DNA of 22,076 nt from an uncultured Coriobacteriaceae bacterium (lineage in GTDB: Bacteria; Actinomycetota; Coriobacteriia; Coriobacteriales; Atopobiaceae), in contig UWSJ01000027.1 in the NCBI GenBank assembly GCA_900549525.1, positions 1-22,076 on the forward strand, read 5' to 3'. Each line of letters opens with the position of its first letter. Positions within the stretch are counted from its first letter, which is position 1. Positions 1-7,183 of the stretch are shown here, piece by piece. Under the pieces are notes generated by a model. That model was not told where the DNA came from, searched no databases, and was given only the letters and a program-made list of their open reading frames with translations. Position numbers and translations under genes: made by a program.

Positions 1-647
1 TGATCCGCAAGTGCAACGAGGCCTACAAGCCCGTCATCACCGCCACGCAGATGCTCGACTCCATGATTCGCAACCCGCGCCCGACGCGCGCCGAGGTCAA
101 CGACGTCGCCAACGCCGTCATGGACGGTACCGACTGCGTCATGCTCTCCGGTGAGACCGCTGCTGGCAAGTACCCGGTCGAGGCCGTCAAGATGATGGCC
201 ACGATCTGCCGCGAGACCGAGCAGTACCTCCTCGAGCGCCACGAGTACCACGAGCGCGGCGGCGTCCGTGACGTCAACGGCTCCATCGGCTTCGCTGCGG
301 TGACCACCGCCAACCGCGTGGGCGCCAAGTGCATCGTCGCCCCCACCGAGTCCGGCCGCACCGCCCGCCTCATCTCCAACTTCCGTCCGAAGCTGCCGAT
401 CTACGCCGTTTCCCCGCACGAGGAGACCATCCGTAAGTGCTGCTTCTACTGGGGCGTCAAGGTGCTCAAGGGCGTCGCTCAGGGCTCGCTCTCCGAGACC
501 ATCAAGCAGGCGCTCGTCGTCGCCAAGGGCAACGAGCTCGTGAACGAGGGCGACATGGTCGTCCTCACCGCCGGCGACCCCAACACGGCCCCGTCGCAGG
601 GTGACTACATCACCTCCACCAACATGGTCATGGTGGCGCAGGTCTAG
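1..647 (+). CDS. pyk: Pyruvate kinase, C-terminal part (5' end outside window)
   Basis: Pyruvate kinase makes pyruvate and ATP from phosphoenolpyruvate and ADP in the last step of glycolysis, in the cytoplasm. About 214 codons are visible, read in the frame that starts at base 3. This is a little under half of a usual 470-480 residue enzyme, so the N-terminal TIM-barrel start and B domain are missing. The visible part begins inside the barrel with ATQMLDSM, then NDVANAVMDGTD and the strongly conserved LSGETAAGKYPVEAV. It continues into the alpha/beta C-terminal domain with the typical VAPTESGRTARL and ends VMVAQV. There is no extra C-terminal PEP-utiliser domain. Two tandem TAG codons end the frame, and a strong terminator follows about 30 bases later. 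The identification is secure; the gene symbol follows the family. Confidence 0.97.
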   Translation, partial: IRKCNEAYKPVITATQMLDSMIRNPRPTRAEVNDVANAVMDGTDCVMLSGETAAGKYPVEAVKMMATICRETEQYLLERHEYHERGGVRDVNGSIGFAAVTTANRVGAKCIVAPTESGRTARLISNFRPKLPIYAVSPHEETIRKCCFYWGVKVLKGVAQGSLSETIKQALVVAKGNELVNEGDMVVLTAGDPNTAPSQGDYITSTNMVMVAQV

Positions 648-676
648 TAGCCTCCCAAAAGGCGCGTTCGACATGA

Positions 677-710
677 GAGGGGCCGCCAGCTTCGGTTGGC
701 GGCCCCTCTT
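677..710 (+). terminator. Rho-independent terminator of pyruvate kinase gene
   Basis: A 14-bp stem (677-690 with 695-708, one G-U pair) closes on a C(UUCG)G tetraloop at 691-694, one of the most stable RNA loops known. It is followed by TT-CTGT, a short weak U tract. It lies 30 bases after the pyk stop codon and upstream of a convergent gene. Confidence 0.85.
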
Positions 711-745
711 CTGTCATTGGCTGTTGGCCGTGTGCGCCGAGAGAA

Positions 746-760
746 GCGCTCAAGGAGCGC
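746..760 (-). terminator. Weak hairpin, possible terminator of the GntR gene
   Basis: A perfect 6-bp stem GCGCTC/GAGCGC with a 3-base loop is followed on the minus strand by TTCTCTC. It sits about 100 bases beyond the stop codon of the minus-strand regulator. The stem is short and the U tract is poor, so it may not terminate. Nothing else was seen between 711 and 860. Confidence 0.3.
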
Positions 761-860
761 GGCAGGCTCTTTGCGGGGCCCCTCGGGCTTCCCCCTCCGT
801 CTCCGCCGATATCCGCTCAGAATCAAGCCGGGATAGCCTCTCCGGATGCCCAGAGCTCCC

Positions 861-1595
861 TTAACGTGTCGTCACGGAGCTGATGACGCAGCGGTTGGCG
901 GGCATCCAGACGCTGCCCCACTCCACCGGCGTGCCGTCCTCGAGGCGCACGAGCTGGTCCAGGTCGAGCACCGGCGCGCGTTCGTTGCACTCGAGCCACC
1001 TGCCGCGGCGCTTGCCGGCCGCGCGAGCGCTGTACGTCATCTCGGCCGCACCTACCTTCTTGCCGCTCGTACGCTCGACGGCGTTGAAGAGCCCCTCATG
1101 CTCAAAGTCGACGTTCTCGAGGCCTGGACACGGATTGAGGTTGATGCGGCTCTCGATGAGCATGACGGGCTCCTCGTTCACCGAGCGCACGCGCATGAGG
1201 TAGAGATACGGAGACCCCTCCTCAATGCTCAGATACTCGGCGCACACGCGGTTGGCCCGCTCGATGCGCTTGTCGACCACCTTGGTCACAAAGTCGATGC
1301 CCTGCTCGTTCATGGACTCGGCGAAGGAATGCAGCTTGTTGCCGGAGGGACGGGCCATGACCGGCTGGATCACGAAGGTGCCGCGCCCGCGCTGCTGCAC
1401 GAGCAGGCCCTCCTCCACGAGTGAGCGGATGCCCTTCTGCACCGTGCCGCGCGAGAGGTGCAGCATCGCCATGAGCTCATGCTCGGAGGGAATGCGCTCG
1501 TCGACGCCCCACTCCTTGGAGTAGATCTTCTCGCGCACGTAATCCGCGACCTGCACGTAGAGCAGTGACGAGTCCGTTTTCTCGAAGTCCGCCAT
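861..1595 (-). CDS. GntR-family regulator, HutC type (wHTH + UTRA)
   Basis: Predicted DNA-binding repressor of 244 residues. The N-terminal winged helix shows the GntR pattern YVQVADYVREKI, then RIPSEHELMAMLHLSRGTVQKGI and a wing LLVQQRGRGTFV, at about residues 12-75. The rest (about 90-240) matches a UTRA ligand-binding domain, including YLYLMRVRSVNEEPVMLIES and a late DLDQLVRLEDGTPVEWG. HutC-type members usually bind small metabolites or sugar phosphates; the effector cannot be read here. The ATG at 1595 is preferred over a TTG five codons upstream because AGGAG sits 5 bases before the ATG and lies inside the longer reading. It is convergent with pyk and follows the phospholipase-like gene on the same strand after a 216-base gap, which suggests its own promoter. 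Its target is unknown. Confidence 0.9.
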   Translation of the reverse strand: MADFEKTDSSLLYVQVADYVREKIYSKEWGVDERIPSEHELMAMLHLSRGTVQKGIRSLVEEGLLVQQRGRGTFVIQPVMARPSGNKLHSFAESMNEQGIDFVTKVVDKRIERANRVCAEYLSIEEGSPYLYLMRVRSVNEEPVMLIESRINLNPCPGLENVDFEHEGLFNAVERTSGKKVGAAEMTYSARAAGKRRGRWLECNERAPVLDLDQLVRLEDGTPVEWGSVWMPANRCVISSVTTR

Positions 1596-1703
1596 GTCGT
1601 CTCCTGACAAGCTGGGCGTGCGGCTTCGTCACCGGCAAGGAACCGGCGCGACCGCACGGTGCGCCGACTCCCGCAGAAGGCGCACATGACCATCGGTCTC
1701 ATA

Positions 1704-1733
1704 AGTGTAGCGTGAGAGTGCCCTCGGCTCCAA
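1704..1733 (-). promoter_or_regulatory. Possible promoter of the GntR gene
   Basis: On the minus strand TTGGAG (1728-1733) and TACACT (1704-1709) are separated by 18 bases. The -35 match is weak and the -10 match is moderate. It would leave a leader of about 100 bases. The leader contains inverted repeats, for example TGCGCC at 1660-1665 with GGCGCA at 1679-1684. Tentative. Confidence 0.28.
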
Positions 1734-1811
1734 ACCCGGAGCCTACGCGAAACCGGATGGTCAACCACCGCTACGCTGGGACAATGCGATGGAGAGACAG
1801 CGCCACAGAGC

Positions 1812-2639
1812 TTACGCCAGGCCCTTCTCGGCAAGACGGGCGGCGTAGGCACGAAGCTGGGCAACCATGAGCTCGCAGGCGTGCTCGAAGACCTCGAGGA
1901 AGAACTCCTCCGTGAAGAGGCTGTACTCGGGCGTTCCCGCGATGTGACGCGTCTGGTTGTCGGCCACGATACCGTTGGAGACGTCGAGCGCGCGCGGCAC
2001 GTCGACCGCGTTGATCTCGTACTGGGGAAATGCCGCCGCCTGCGCGTAGAGCTCGTCCGTGGCCTCGCAGGTGAGCGTCACGGGCAGGGTGCGGCCAAAC
2101 TTGTCGAAGTCGCCCTGCTTGCGGATGCGCGTGCGCTCGCCCGTAGGCACGTTGAATCGGTGCAGCCAGGCGTGCGTGGCGGTATTGTACGTGTTGTCGC
2201 AGAGCAGGTGCGCCCAGGCACCGAGGGTCATGTCGCTGGCTCGGTAATCAGGACTGGTCAACTTCGCCACAAGCGCATTGTGACGCTCCGGGGCGGGCGG
2301 AATCACGAAGCTGCCCCCCGCACGAGAGATGGCAACGCCCTCCTCCACGGTGAGCTGCGCCTGCCCCAGCGGCACATTGTCCGGAACGGACAGCGTGGGT
2401 TCCACGTAGGTGTCCCAGAACTCCTGCGCGCGCGGGATGGGAATGTGGCCGGGGTCGGCGAAATGCGTCAGGCGATACGGAAGGATGCCGGAGGGCTCCT
2501 TCACCATGTAGCCCAGGTAGATGTCGGGCACGAAGTTGCCGAACAGGAAGGCGCTGACGTCGCGAATACCGTAGTCTGACGGCCCTCCCTCGCGGAGGAG
2601 CCGCTGCACGTGGGCGGTATGTACGTTCCAGCTTGGCAT
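1812..2639 (-). CDS. Zinc-dependent phospholipase C-like protein
   Basis: The 275-residue protein has no signal peptide or membrane segment. It carries spaced His/Asp residues in the pattern of the zinc-dependent phospholipase C fold (PF00882 type): NVHTAH near the N terminus (H7, H10), FLFGNFVPDI (D39), THF (H59), and LGAWAHLLCDNTYNTATH (H144, D148, H156). Family members of this kind are mostly uncharacterised hydrolase-like proteins, so enzymatic activity is not assured. No clear Shine-Dalgarno precedes the ATG at 2639, and no other in-frame start lies just upstream. It begins 53 bases after the GRE stop codon on the same strand, but a perfect 11-bp hairpin separates the two genes, so co-expression with the GRE may be reduced. 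A role in the sugar locus is not evident. Confidence 0.6.
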   Translation of the reverse strand: MPSWNVHTAHVQRLLREGGPSDYGIRDVSAFLFGNFVPDIYLGYMVKEPSGILPYRLTHFADPGHIPIPRAQEFWDTYVEPTLSVPDNVPLGQAQLTVEEGVAISRAGGSFVIPPAPERHNALVAKLTSPDYRASDMTLGAWAHLLCDNTYNTATHAWLHRFNVPTGERTRIRKQGDFDKFGRTLPVTLTCEATDELYAQAAAFPQYEINAVDVPRALDVSNGIVADNQTRHIAGTPEYSLFTEEFFLEVFEHACELMVAQLRAYAARLAEKGLA

Positions 2640-2648
2640 GCTGCCATG

Positions 2649-2696
2649 GTAGCACCGACGGGGCGGCCGTGCCGCCCCGTCCCGAATGCGTGCTAC
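2649..2696 (-). terminator. Nested hairpin between GRE and phospholipase-like gene
   Basis: A perfect 11-bp stem (2657-2667 with 2671-2681) has a 3-base loop. It is nested in an outer 7-bp stem, GTAGCAC (2649-2655) with GTGCTAC (2690-2696). The outer stem includes the GRE stop codon. No T tract follows on the minus strand, so this may be an attenuator or mRNA 3'-end stabiliser rather than a full terminator. Confidence 0.5.
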
Positions 2697-5131
2697 AGGG
2701 CCTGCTCGGTCCGTTCGATGATGTCGTCCTGCGTGGCCTTGGAGAGCACGTTGAAGAAGGCGCTGTAGCCGGCAACGCGCACGATGAGGTCACGGTGCCG
2801 CTCGGGATGCGCCTGCGCGTCCAGCAGGGTCTCCCTGCTTACCACGTTGAACTGCACGTGGTAGCCGTGCAGGCGATCAAAGAACGTACGCACAAGCATC
2901 TCGAGCTTCAGGCGGTTCTCGGGCTTGGCGAGCACCTGCGGGGTCACCTTCTGATTGAGCAGCACGCCACCCGTGATGTCCTCCGTCGGAAGCTTGGAGA
3001 CGCTCTTGAACACGGCGGTGGGGCCGTTGACGTCCGCGGCGTGGCTGGGGCTGCAGCCCTCCGCCAAAGGCTCGCCGGCGTGACGGCCGTCAGGCGTCGC
3101 AAGCGTACCCGCGCCCTGCGGCACGTTGGCGGAGATGGAGCTCGTGCCGGCATAGTAGGTGCCGCCAATGGGACCACGGCCGTAGCGCGTGTTGTGGTGC
3201 TTCTTCATCTCGTCGATGTAGATGTCGTACGCCTCGCGCACGAGCGAGTCCACGTAGTCGTCATCGTTGCCGTACTTGGGCGCGTCGGCCATGAGCTGGC
3301 GGATGCGCTCGCCCTCCTCGCCCGCGTAATCGCTCATGAGGGCGTCCCAGAGCTGGGACGGCGTCACGGCACCGTCCTCGAACACGACCTTCTTCATGGC
3401 CGCCAGGCTGTCGGCGAGGTTGGCAATGCCCACCTGCAGGTCGGAGATGAAGTCGTAGACCGCACCGCCCTCCTTCATGTTGAGGCCGCGCTCGATGCAA
3501 TCGTCCGTGAGGGCGCTGCAGAGGATATCGGCCGTGTCCTGCTCGAGCACCATGTCGCACGTGGCGTCGATGATCACGCACTGACGCGCCATCTCGCGGA
3601 TGACCTTGTCCCAGCAGCGCATGACGTCATCGAAGCTCGTGAAGTCGCGAAAGTGCCCCGCACCCTCCACCAGCTTGGTGCCACTTGCCGGGTCCACGCC
3701 GTCGTTCATGGCGATGAGCAGGGCCTTGGGGAAGTTGAGGAAGCTCATGCCCGTGCAGCGGTAGCCCCACTTGCCCGGCACTGCCGTCTCCACGCAACCG
3801 ATGGCGGAGTAGTTGTACGCGTCCTCGCGACTCACGCCCTTGTCGATGAAGCTCGGAATGATGACCTCGTCATCATTGAAGGCAGGCATGCCAAAACCAC
3901 AGCGCACGACCTCGATGGCCTCGGCCATGAAGTCTGCCGGGAGGTTCTTGTGGTAGCGCACCGTGAGGTTGGGCTGGGTGAGGTGGCACTGTGCCACGCT
4001 CTTGAGGATGAGCCAGCTCATGGGGTTGGTGGCGTCCTGCGGCTCGCCGTTCACGAGCTTCTGGCCACCTACGGTGACGTTCTGGTAGAGCGGGCTTCCC
4101 GCAGAGAACTGCGTGTGGCTCCAGGAGCGGATCTTGTTGATGGTGTAGGTCTTGAGCCAGAGGTTGCACATGAGCTCGTCGGCCTCGGCCTCCGTGACGC
4201 GACCCGCCGCCAGGTCTGCCTCGTAGAAGGGCCAGAGATACTGGTCCATGCGGCCATAGGAAAGGCTGTGGCCGTTGGACTCAATCTGCAGCACGAGGTG
4301 CGTGAGCCACACGGATTGCACGGCCTCGCGCAGGGTGCGGGCAGGCTCATAGGGCACGCGGTCGAGCGCCTCGGCCATCTGCGTGAGCTCGTTGGCACGG
4401 CCAAGGTTGCCGGCGGTTCGCGCCTGATCCGCCTGCTCGCGGGCCAGCACCGCAAAGCGGCCCGCGAAGGTCCGCATGGCCTCCACCACGATAAGGATGG
4501 CACGGTAGAAGTAGCTCTTTTGGATGTTGCGATAGTCCGTGAGGTCAAGCTCATCGAGCTTGGCCTGGGCGCGGCGGGCGTAGGTTGCGAGCCCCTCGCG
4601 CAGGAGGCGCCCGTAATCCACGGCGCAGTGGGCATCGCCCGAGGTGATGTTGCCCTCGCTCTTGATGATGCCCAGGTCATAGAAGAGCTTAGAGTGGGGC
4701 GGGAAGGCGGCAAGGCCGCGGTCTAGCAACGTATTGTGCTCCCAAAACGGCGCGATGTCGCGTAGCCTCTGCTTGTTCTCCTCAGTGATGTAGAAGCGGT
4801 CGCCGTCGCGCTTGTCGAACTTGTCCAACTCGTCAATGACCCAGCTCATGGCGTACTCGGGGAAGATGGGAGCGCCGCGGTTGGAGGACGCCTGGTTGCC
4901 GGCGATGAGCGTCTCCGGCTCGATGAAGATGGTCATCTCCTCAAGGACCCGCTTGAGCATGATGGCGCGCTTGAGGGCGAGGGGCTGGTCTGCGCAGTCG
5001 CGGTAGACCTCGGTGGTAATGACGGCGCGTTCAACGTCCACCTGCGGCTTGGCGTCGAGCAGCTGGTCGCGGAAGCTCTCCATGCGCGGCGTGAGCTGGC
5101 CGAAGTGCTCCTGCGGTGTTTGGCTGGACAT
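2693..5131 (-). CDS. Glycyl radical enzyme, PflD/YbiW-like (C-O lyase group)
   Basis: Oxygen-sensitive radical enzyme of 812 residues. Seen: the PFL-like N-terminal domain, then the thiyl-radical site SAIGCVET (C446, with E448 as likely base). It continues into AVPGKWGYRCTGMSF and ends with the glycyl-radical loop RVAGYSAFF (G788), 24 residues from the C terminus. True pyruvate formate-lyase needs two adjacent active-site cysteines; only one is present, so formate acetyltransferase is unlikely. The G-C-V-E context is shared by dehydratases and C-O or C-N lyases. The sequence around C446 looks closest to E. coli PflD and YbiW, which have been reported to cleave 1,5-anhydromannitol- and 1,5-anhydroglucitol-6-phosphate to 1-deoxyfructose-6-phosphate. 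The adjacent PTS fits a sugar-phosphate substrate; glycerol dehydratase remains possible. The start at 5131 has GAGGAG five bases upstream. The activase is divergent at 5325. Confidence 0.95.
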   Translation of the reverse strand: MSSQTPQEHFGQLTPRMESFRDQLLDAKPQVDVERAVITTEVYRDCADQPLALKRAIMLKRVLEEMTIFIEPETLIAGNQASSNRGAPIFPEYAMSWVIDELDKFDKRDGDRFYITEENKQRLRDIAPFWEHNTLLDRGLAAFPPHSKLFYDLGIIKSEGNITSGDAHCAVDYGRLLREGLATYARRAQAKLDELDLTDYRNIQKSYFYRAILIVVEAMRTFAGRFAVLAREQADQARTAGNLGRANELTQMAEALDRVPYEPARTLREAVQSVWLTHLVLQIESNGHSLSYGRMDQYLWPFYEADLAAGRVTEAEADELMCNLWLKTYTINKIRSWSHTQFSAGSPLYQNVTVGGQKLVNGEPQDATNPMSWLILKSVAQCHLTQPNLTVRYHKNLPADFMAEAIEVVRCGFGMPAFNDDEVIIPSFIDKGVSREDAYNYSAIGCVETAVPGKWGYRCTGMSFLNFPKALLIAMNDGVDPASGTKLVEGAGHFRDFTSFDDVMRCWDKVIREMARQCVIIDATCDMVLEQDTADILCSALTDDCIERGLNMKEGGAVYDFISDLQVGIANLADSLAAMKKVVFEDGAVTPSQLWDALMSDYAGEEGERIRQLMADAPKYGNDDDYVDSLVREAYDIYIDEMKKHHNTRYGRGPIGGTYYAGTSSISANVPQGAGTLATPDGRHAGEPLAEGCSPSHAADVNGPTAVFKSVSKLPTEDITGGVLLNQKVTPQVLAKPENRLKLEMLVRTFFDRLHGYHVQFNVVSRETLLDAQAHPERHRDLIVRVAGYSAFFNVLSKATQDDIIERTEQAL

Positions 5132-5196
5132 ACGTGCTCCTCACTCTCGCGTGCGACGTGGGCCCATCTGGCCCCGCCGACCCTTCTTCTGGCGCC

Positions 5197-5225
5197 AGTA
5201 TCGCGCCAAATTACCGCACTGTCAA
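5197..5225 (-). promoter_or_regulatory. Predicted promoter of the GRE gene
   Basis: On the minus strand a perfect TTGACA -35 (5220-5225) is spaced 17 bases from GATACT (5197-5202), 4 of 6 matches to the -10 consensus. Transcription would start near 5190, giving a leader of about 58 bases to the ATG at 5131. One copy of GTTCGTAA (5227-5234) sits immediately upstream of the -35. Confidence 0.6.
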
Positions 5226-5226
5226 C

Positions 5227-5256
5227 GTTCGTAATAGATTATAATTTCGTTCGTAA
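5227..5256. promoter_or_regulatory. Direct-repeat operator candidate, GTTCGTAA x2
   Basis: GTTCGTAA occurs at 5227-5234 and 5249-5256, 22 bp apart start to start, about two helical turns on the same DNA face. The second copy is part of TTCGTTCGTAA (5246-5256), found identically at 7263-7273 before the PTS operon. One copy abuts the GRE -35. The other lies just upstream of a perfect TATAAT facing the activase. TTCG-type direct repeats are common operators of DeoR-family regulators, and such a gene lies between the two sites. Regulator assignment is inference. Confidence 0.6.
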
Positions 5257-5257
5257 G

Positions 5258-5263
5258 TATAAT
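5258..5263 (+). promoter_or_regulatory. -10 element of the predicted activase promoter
   Basis: A perfect TATAAT lies 62 bases before the activase ATG. No good -35 is found 16-18 bases upstream (TAGATT at 5235-5240), so an activator or a different -35 may be needed. A second TATAAT on the minus strand (5238-5243) also lacks a -35. The segment 5230-5265 is markedly AT-rich. Confidence 0.4.
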
Positions 5264-5324
5264 ATGCTGCGGATACATGTTCTGCCGCGCAACCCCGAAC
5301 CCTTGACTCCAGAAGGAAGGCACC

Positions 5325-6239
5325 ATGGACGGGCAGCACGCCATCGTCTTCAATATCCAGAAGTTCAGCCTGAACGACGGGCCGGGCATCCGCACCGTGG
5401 TGTTCCTCAAGGGGTGCCCGCTTCGCTGCGCCTGGTGCGCCAACCCTGAGAGCCAGCTCACGCGCCCCCAGCTCGAGTGGGATGCCGGCAAGTGCCGCCG
5501 TTGCGGCACGTGTGCGCGACTCTGCGGGGACGGAGCGATCACGTTCGACGGCGAGCGCGTGTCGCTCGACCCCCGCCGCGCCGGCGAGCACCCGGAGTGC
5601 GCCAAGGCCTGTCCGGGCAAGGCCCTGGAGCTGGTTGGCCGCGAGCGAGACGTGGATGACGTCGTGCGCGTCTGCCTCCAGGACCTGCCGTTTTACGAGC
5701 AGAGCGGGGGCGGCGTGACGCTTTCGGGCGGCGAGGCGCTCCTGTGGCCCGAGTTCAGCGTGAACCTGCTCAAGGCCCTGCACGAGCATGGCGTTCACAC
5801 GGCCATCGAGACCACAGGCTACGCGCTACCCGAGACGTTCGCCCGCGTAGCGAAGCATCTGGACTACCTGCTCTTCGACGTAAAGCACTGGGACGACGCC
5901 CGCCACCGCGAGGGCACGGGCGTCTCGAATCGGAGCATCTTGGCCAACCTGGCCCACGCGGTCGCGGCTGGCAAGGAAGTGCTGCCGCGTATACCGGTGA
6001 TCCCAGGCTTCAACTTCGATGCGGAGCATCCGATGCGGGCGGCAGAGGGCTTTGCGCGCGTCTTGCACGAGGCGGGCTTACCGCGCTGTCAGCTTCTCCC
6101 CTTCCACCAGTTTGGCGAGAACAAGTACGAGCTGCTGCAGCGCAGCTACGAGCTTGCGCAGGTGGGGGCGCTGCACGAGGAAGACCTTGGCGGGCTGATC
6201 GACGGGCTCAGGGCGCGGGGGGTCGATGCGTTCGTGTAA
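5325..6239 (+). CDS. Glycyl radical enzyme activase (radical SAM)
   Basis: This enzyme installs the glycyl radical on the divergently encoded GRE by reductive cleavage of S-adenosylmethionine. The protein has 304 residues. GRE-activase features are seen in order: FSLNDGPGIRTVVFLKGC, the radical SAM cysteines C31-x3-C35-x2-C38, then a ferredoxin-like insert with C57, C60, C63, C67 and later C92 and C96. These are followed by GGGVTLSGGEALLWPEF, the conserved glycine-rich SAM region, and LLFDVKHWD. The insert has six cysteines rather than the eight of a full two-cluster ferredoxin. AAGGAAGG ends 4 bases before the ATG at 5325 and fixes the start. The gene is convergent with the DeoR regulator, with 10 bases between stop codons. 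It is transcribed away from its GRE partner, so balance of the two must come from the shared intergenic region. Confidence 0.95.
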   Translation: MDGQHAIVFNIQKFSLNDGPGIRTVVFLKGCPLRCAWCANPESQLTRPQLEWDAGKCRRCGTCARLCGDGAITFDGERVSLDPRRAGEHPECAKACPGKALELVGRERDVDDVVRVCLQDLPFYEQSGGGVTLSGGEALLWPEFSVNLLKALHEHGVHTAIETTGYALPETFARVAKHLDYLLFDVKHWDDARHREGTGVSNRSILANLAHAVAAGKEVLPRIPVIPGFNFDAEHPMRAAEGFARVLHEAGLPRCQLLPFHQFGENKYELLQRSYELAQVGALHEEDLGGLIDGLRARGVDAFV

Positions 6240-6249
6240 GGCGAAGGCG

Positions 6250-7005
6250 CTATCGGTGCCTCACGCACGTGACCCTGGCTCCCGTGCGCTCGAGCTGGCC
6301 ACGCGCCTCGTACGAGATGGCCTCGTCGGTGATGACCTGGGCGATGCGCTCGTCGATGCGTAGCGGCACGACGCCGTGGCGCTTGAACTTCTCGCTCTCC
6401 GTGAGGACGACGACGCCCTCGGCGCACACCGCCATGTCCCGGATCGCCTCGGCTCTCAGCAGGTCGTCGTTCGTGAACCCGAGCCGCGCGCTCCAGCCGT
6501 CCACACCGATGAAGAGTCGATCCACGCAGAACTCCTCCGCACAGCGACGCAGTATGGGACCAACCGTCACCTGCGAGTCGTTCTGATAGTCCCCGCCGAG
6601 CAACGTCACCCGGGCCGTCGGCGTCGAGCGCACGTAGCCTGCGATGAACGCGCTGTTCGTGATGATCTGCACGTCATGGCGCGCCGCGACGATGGCCTGG
6701 GCGAGCAGGGCGCAGCAGCTCCCGTTCTCGATCATCACGGTGTCGCCGTCCGAGACGAGCCCAAGGGCGGCCTGGGCTATCCGCAGCTTCTCGTCATAGT
6801 GATAGGCGAGGCGGCCGTTGATGTCGTCCCTGCTCGCGAGCAGGGCATAGCCGTGCTCGCGCTGGATGATGCCACGTTCCTCGAGGCCCGTGAGGTCCTT
6901 GCGCATCGTCACCTCGGACACGCCGAGCGTCGAGGCGAGCTCCGAGACCTCCACCCGATTCCGCTCGTTGAGAATCTCGAGAATACGCGAGTCGCGAGCC
7001 CCCAT
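6250..7005 (-). CDS. DeoR-family sugar-phosphate-responsive regulator
   Basis: Predicted transcription repressor of 251 residues. The N-terminal DeoR helix-turn-helix is clear: RILEILNERNRVEVSELAS, then TLGVSEVTMRKDLTGLEERG, at about residues 7-47. The C-terminal sensor domain, related to ribose-5-phosphate isomerase, shows GDTVMIENGSC, ITNS, VTLLGGDY, DRLFIGVDGW and a late TESEKF. Family members usually release DNA on binding a phosphorylated sugar. The ATG at 7005 is chosen over a TTG six codons upstream because GAAGGAG lies 5 bases before it. It sits between the GRE/activase pair and the PTS operon, both of which carry the same TTCGTTCGTAA word, which makes it the likely regulator of both. 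Effector and DNA contacts are inferred, not seen. Confidence 0.9.
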   Translation of the reverse strand: MGARDSRILEILNERNRVEVSELASTLGVSEVTMRKDLTGLEERGIIQREHGYALLASRDDINGRLAYHYDEKLRIAQAALGLVSDGDTVMIENGSCCALLAQAIVAARHDVQIITNSAFIAGYVRSTPTARVTLLGGDYQNDSQVTVGPILRRCAEEFCVDRLFIGVDGWSARLGFTNDDLLRAEAIRDMAVCAEGVVVLTESEKFKRHGVVPLRIDERIAQVITDEAISYEARGQLERTGARVTCVRHR

Positions 7006-7080
7006 GGCCACTCCTTCGGTCAAGCGCGGCTTCCTCTACCCCGGCGTCGACAAGCGGCCCAAGAGAAGACGAGCTGAATA

Positions 7081-7113
7081 GATGAGTCTGTGGCTACGAA
7101 ATGCCACCTCATC
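7081..7113. promoter_or_regulatory. 11-bp interrupted inverted repeat upstream of DeoR gene
   Basis: GATGAG (7081-7086) pairs with CTCATC (7108-7113), and GTGGC (7090-7094) pairs with GCCAC (7103-7107). The loop is 8 bases, with a 3-base bulge (TCT) on one side. The loop contains TACGAA, the reverse complement of the TTCGTA core of the shared operator word. Placed 76-108 bases before the DeoR ATG, it could be an mRNA leader hairpin or a protein-binding site. Confidence 0.45.
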
Positions 7114-7183
7114 AGTATCATATTGCTTCCATACGCTTTAATATTAGCCTCAATCTATACTGGTTCATCCTATAGATAGGTGT

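Noticed and set aside
1596..1610. TTG start of the GntR regulator five codons upstream
   Set aside because: The AGGAG ribosome site lies inside that extension and is well placed for the ATG at 1595.
2633..4726. A 697-codon open frame on the plus strand opposite the GRE
   Set aside because: Same antisense artefact of GC-rich coding DNA. The minus-strand frame holds the full GRE motifs.
2693..5131. Reading the GRE as true pyruvate formate-lyase
   Set aside because: The active site has one cysteine in a GCVE context instead of the adjacent Cys-Cys pair needed for formate acetyltransferase.
2693..5131. Reading the GRE as choline trimethylamine-lyase or 4-hydroxyphenylacetate decarboxylase
   Set aside because: No microcompartment shell genes, no decarboxylase small subunit, and the neighbours are a sugar PTS. 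Not fully excluded without a tree.
5211..5798. Minus-strand open frame over the activase start and promoter region
   Set aside because: It overlaps a clear radical SAM gene on the other strand and has no recognisable motif or ribosome site.
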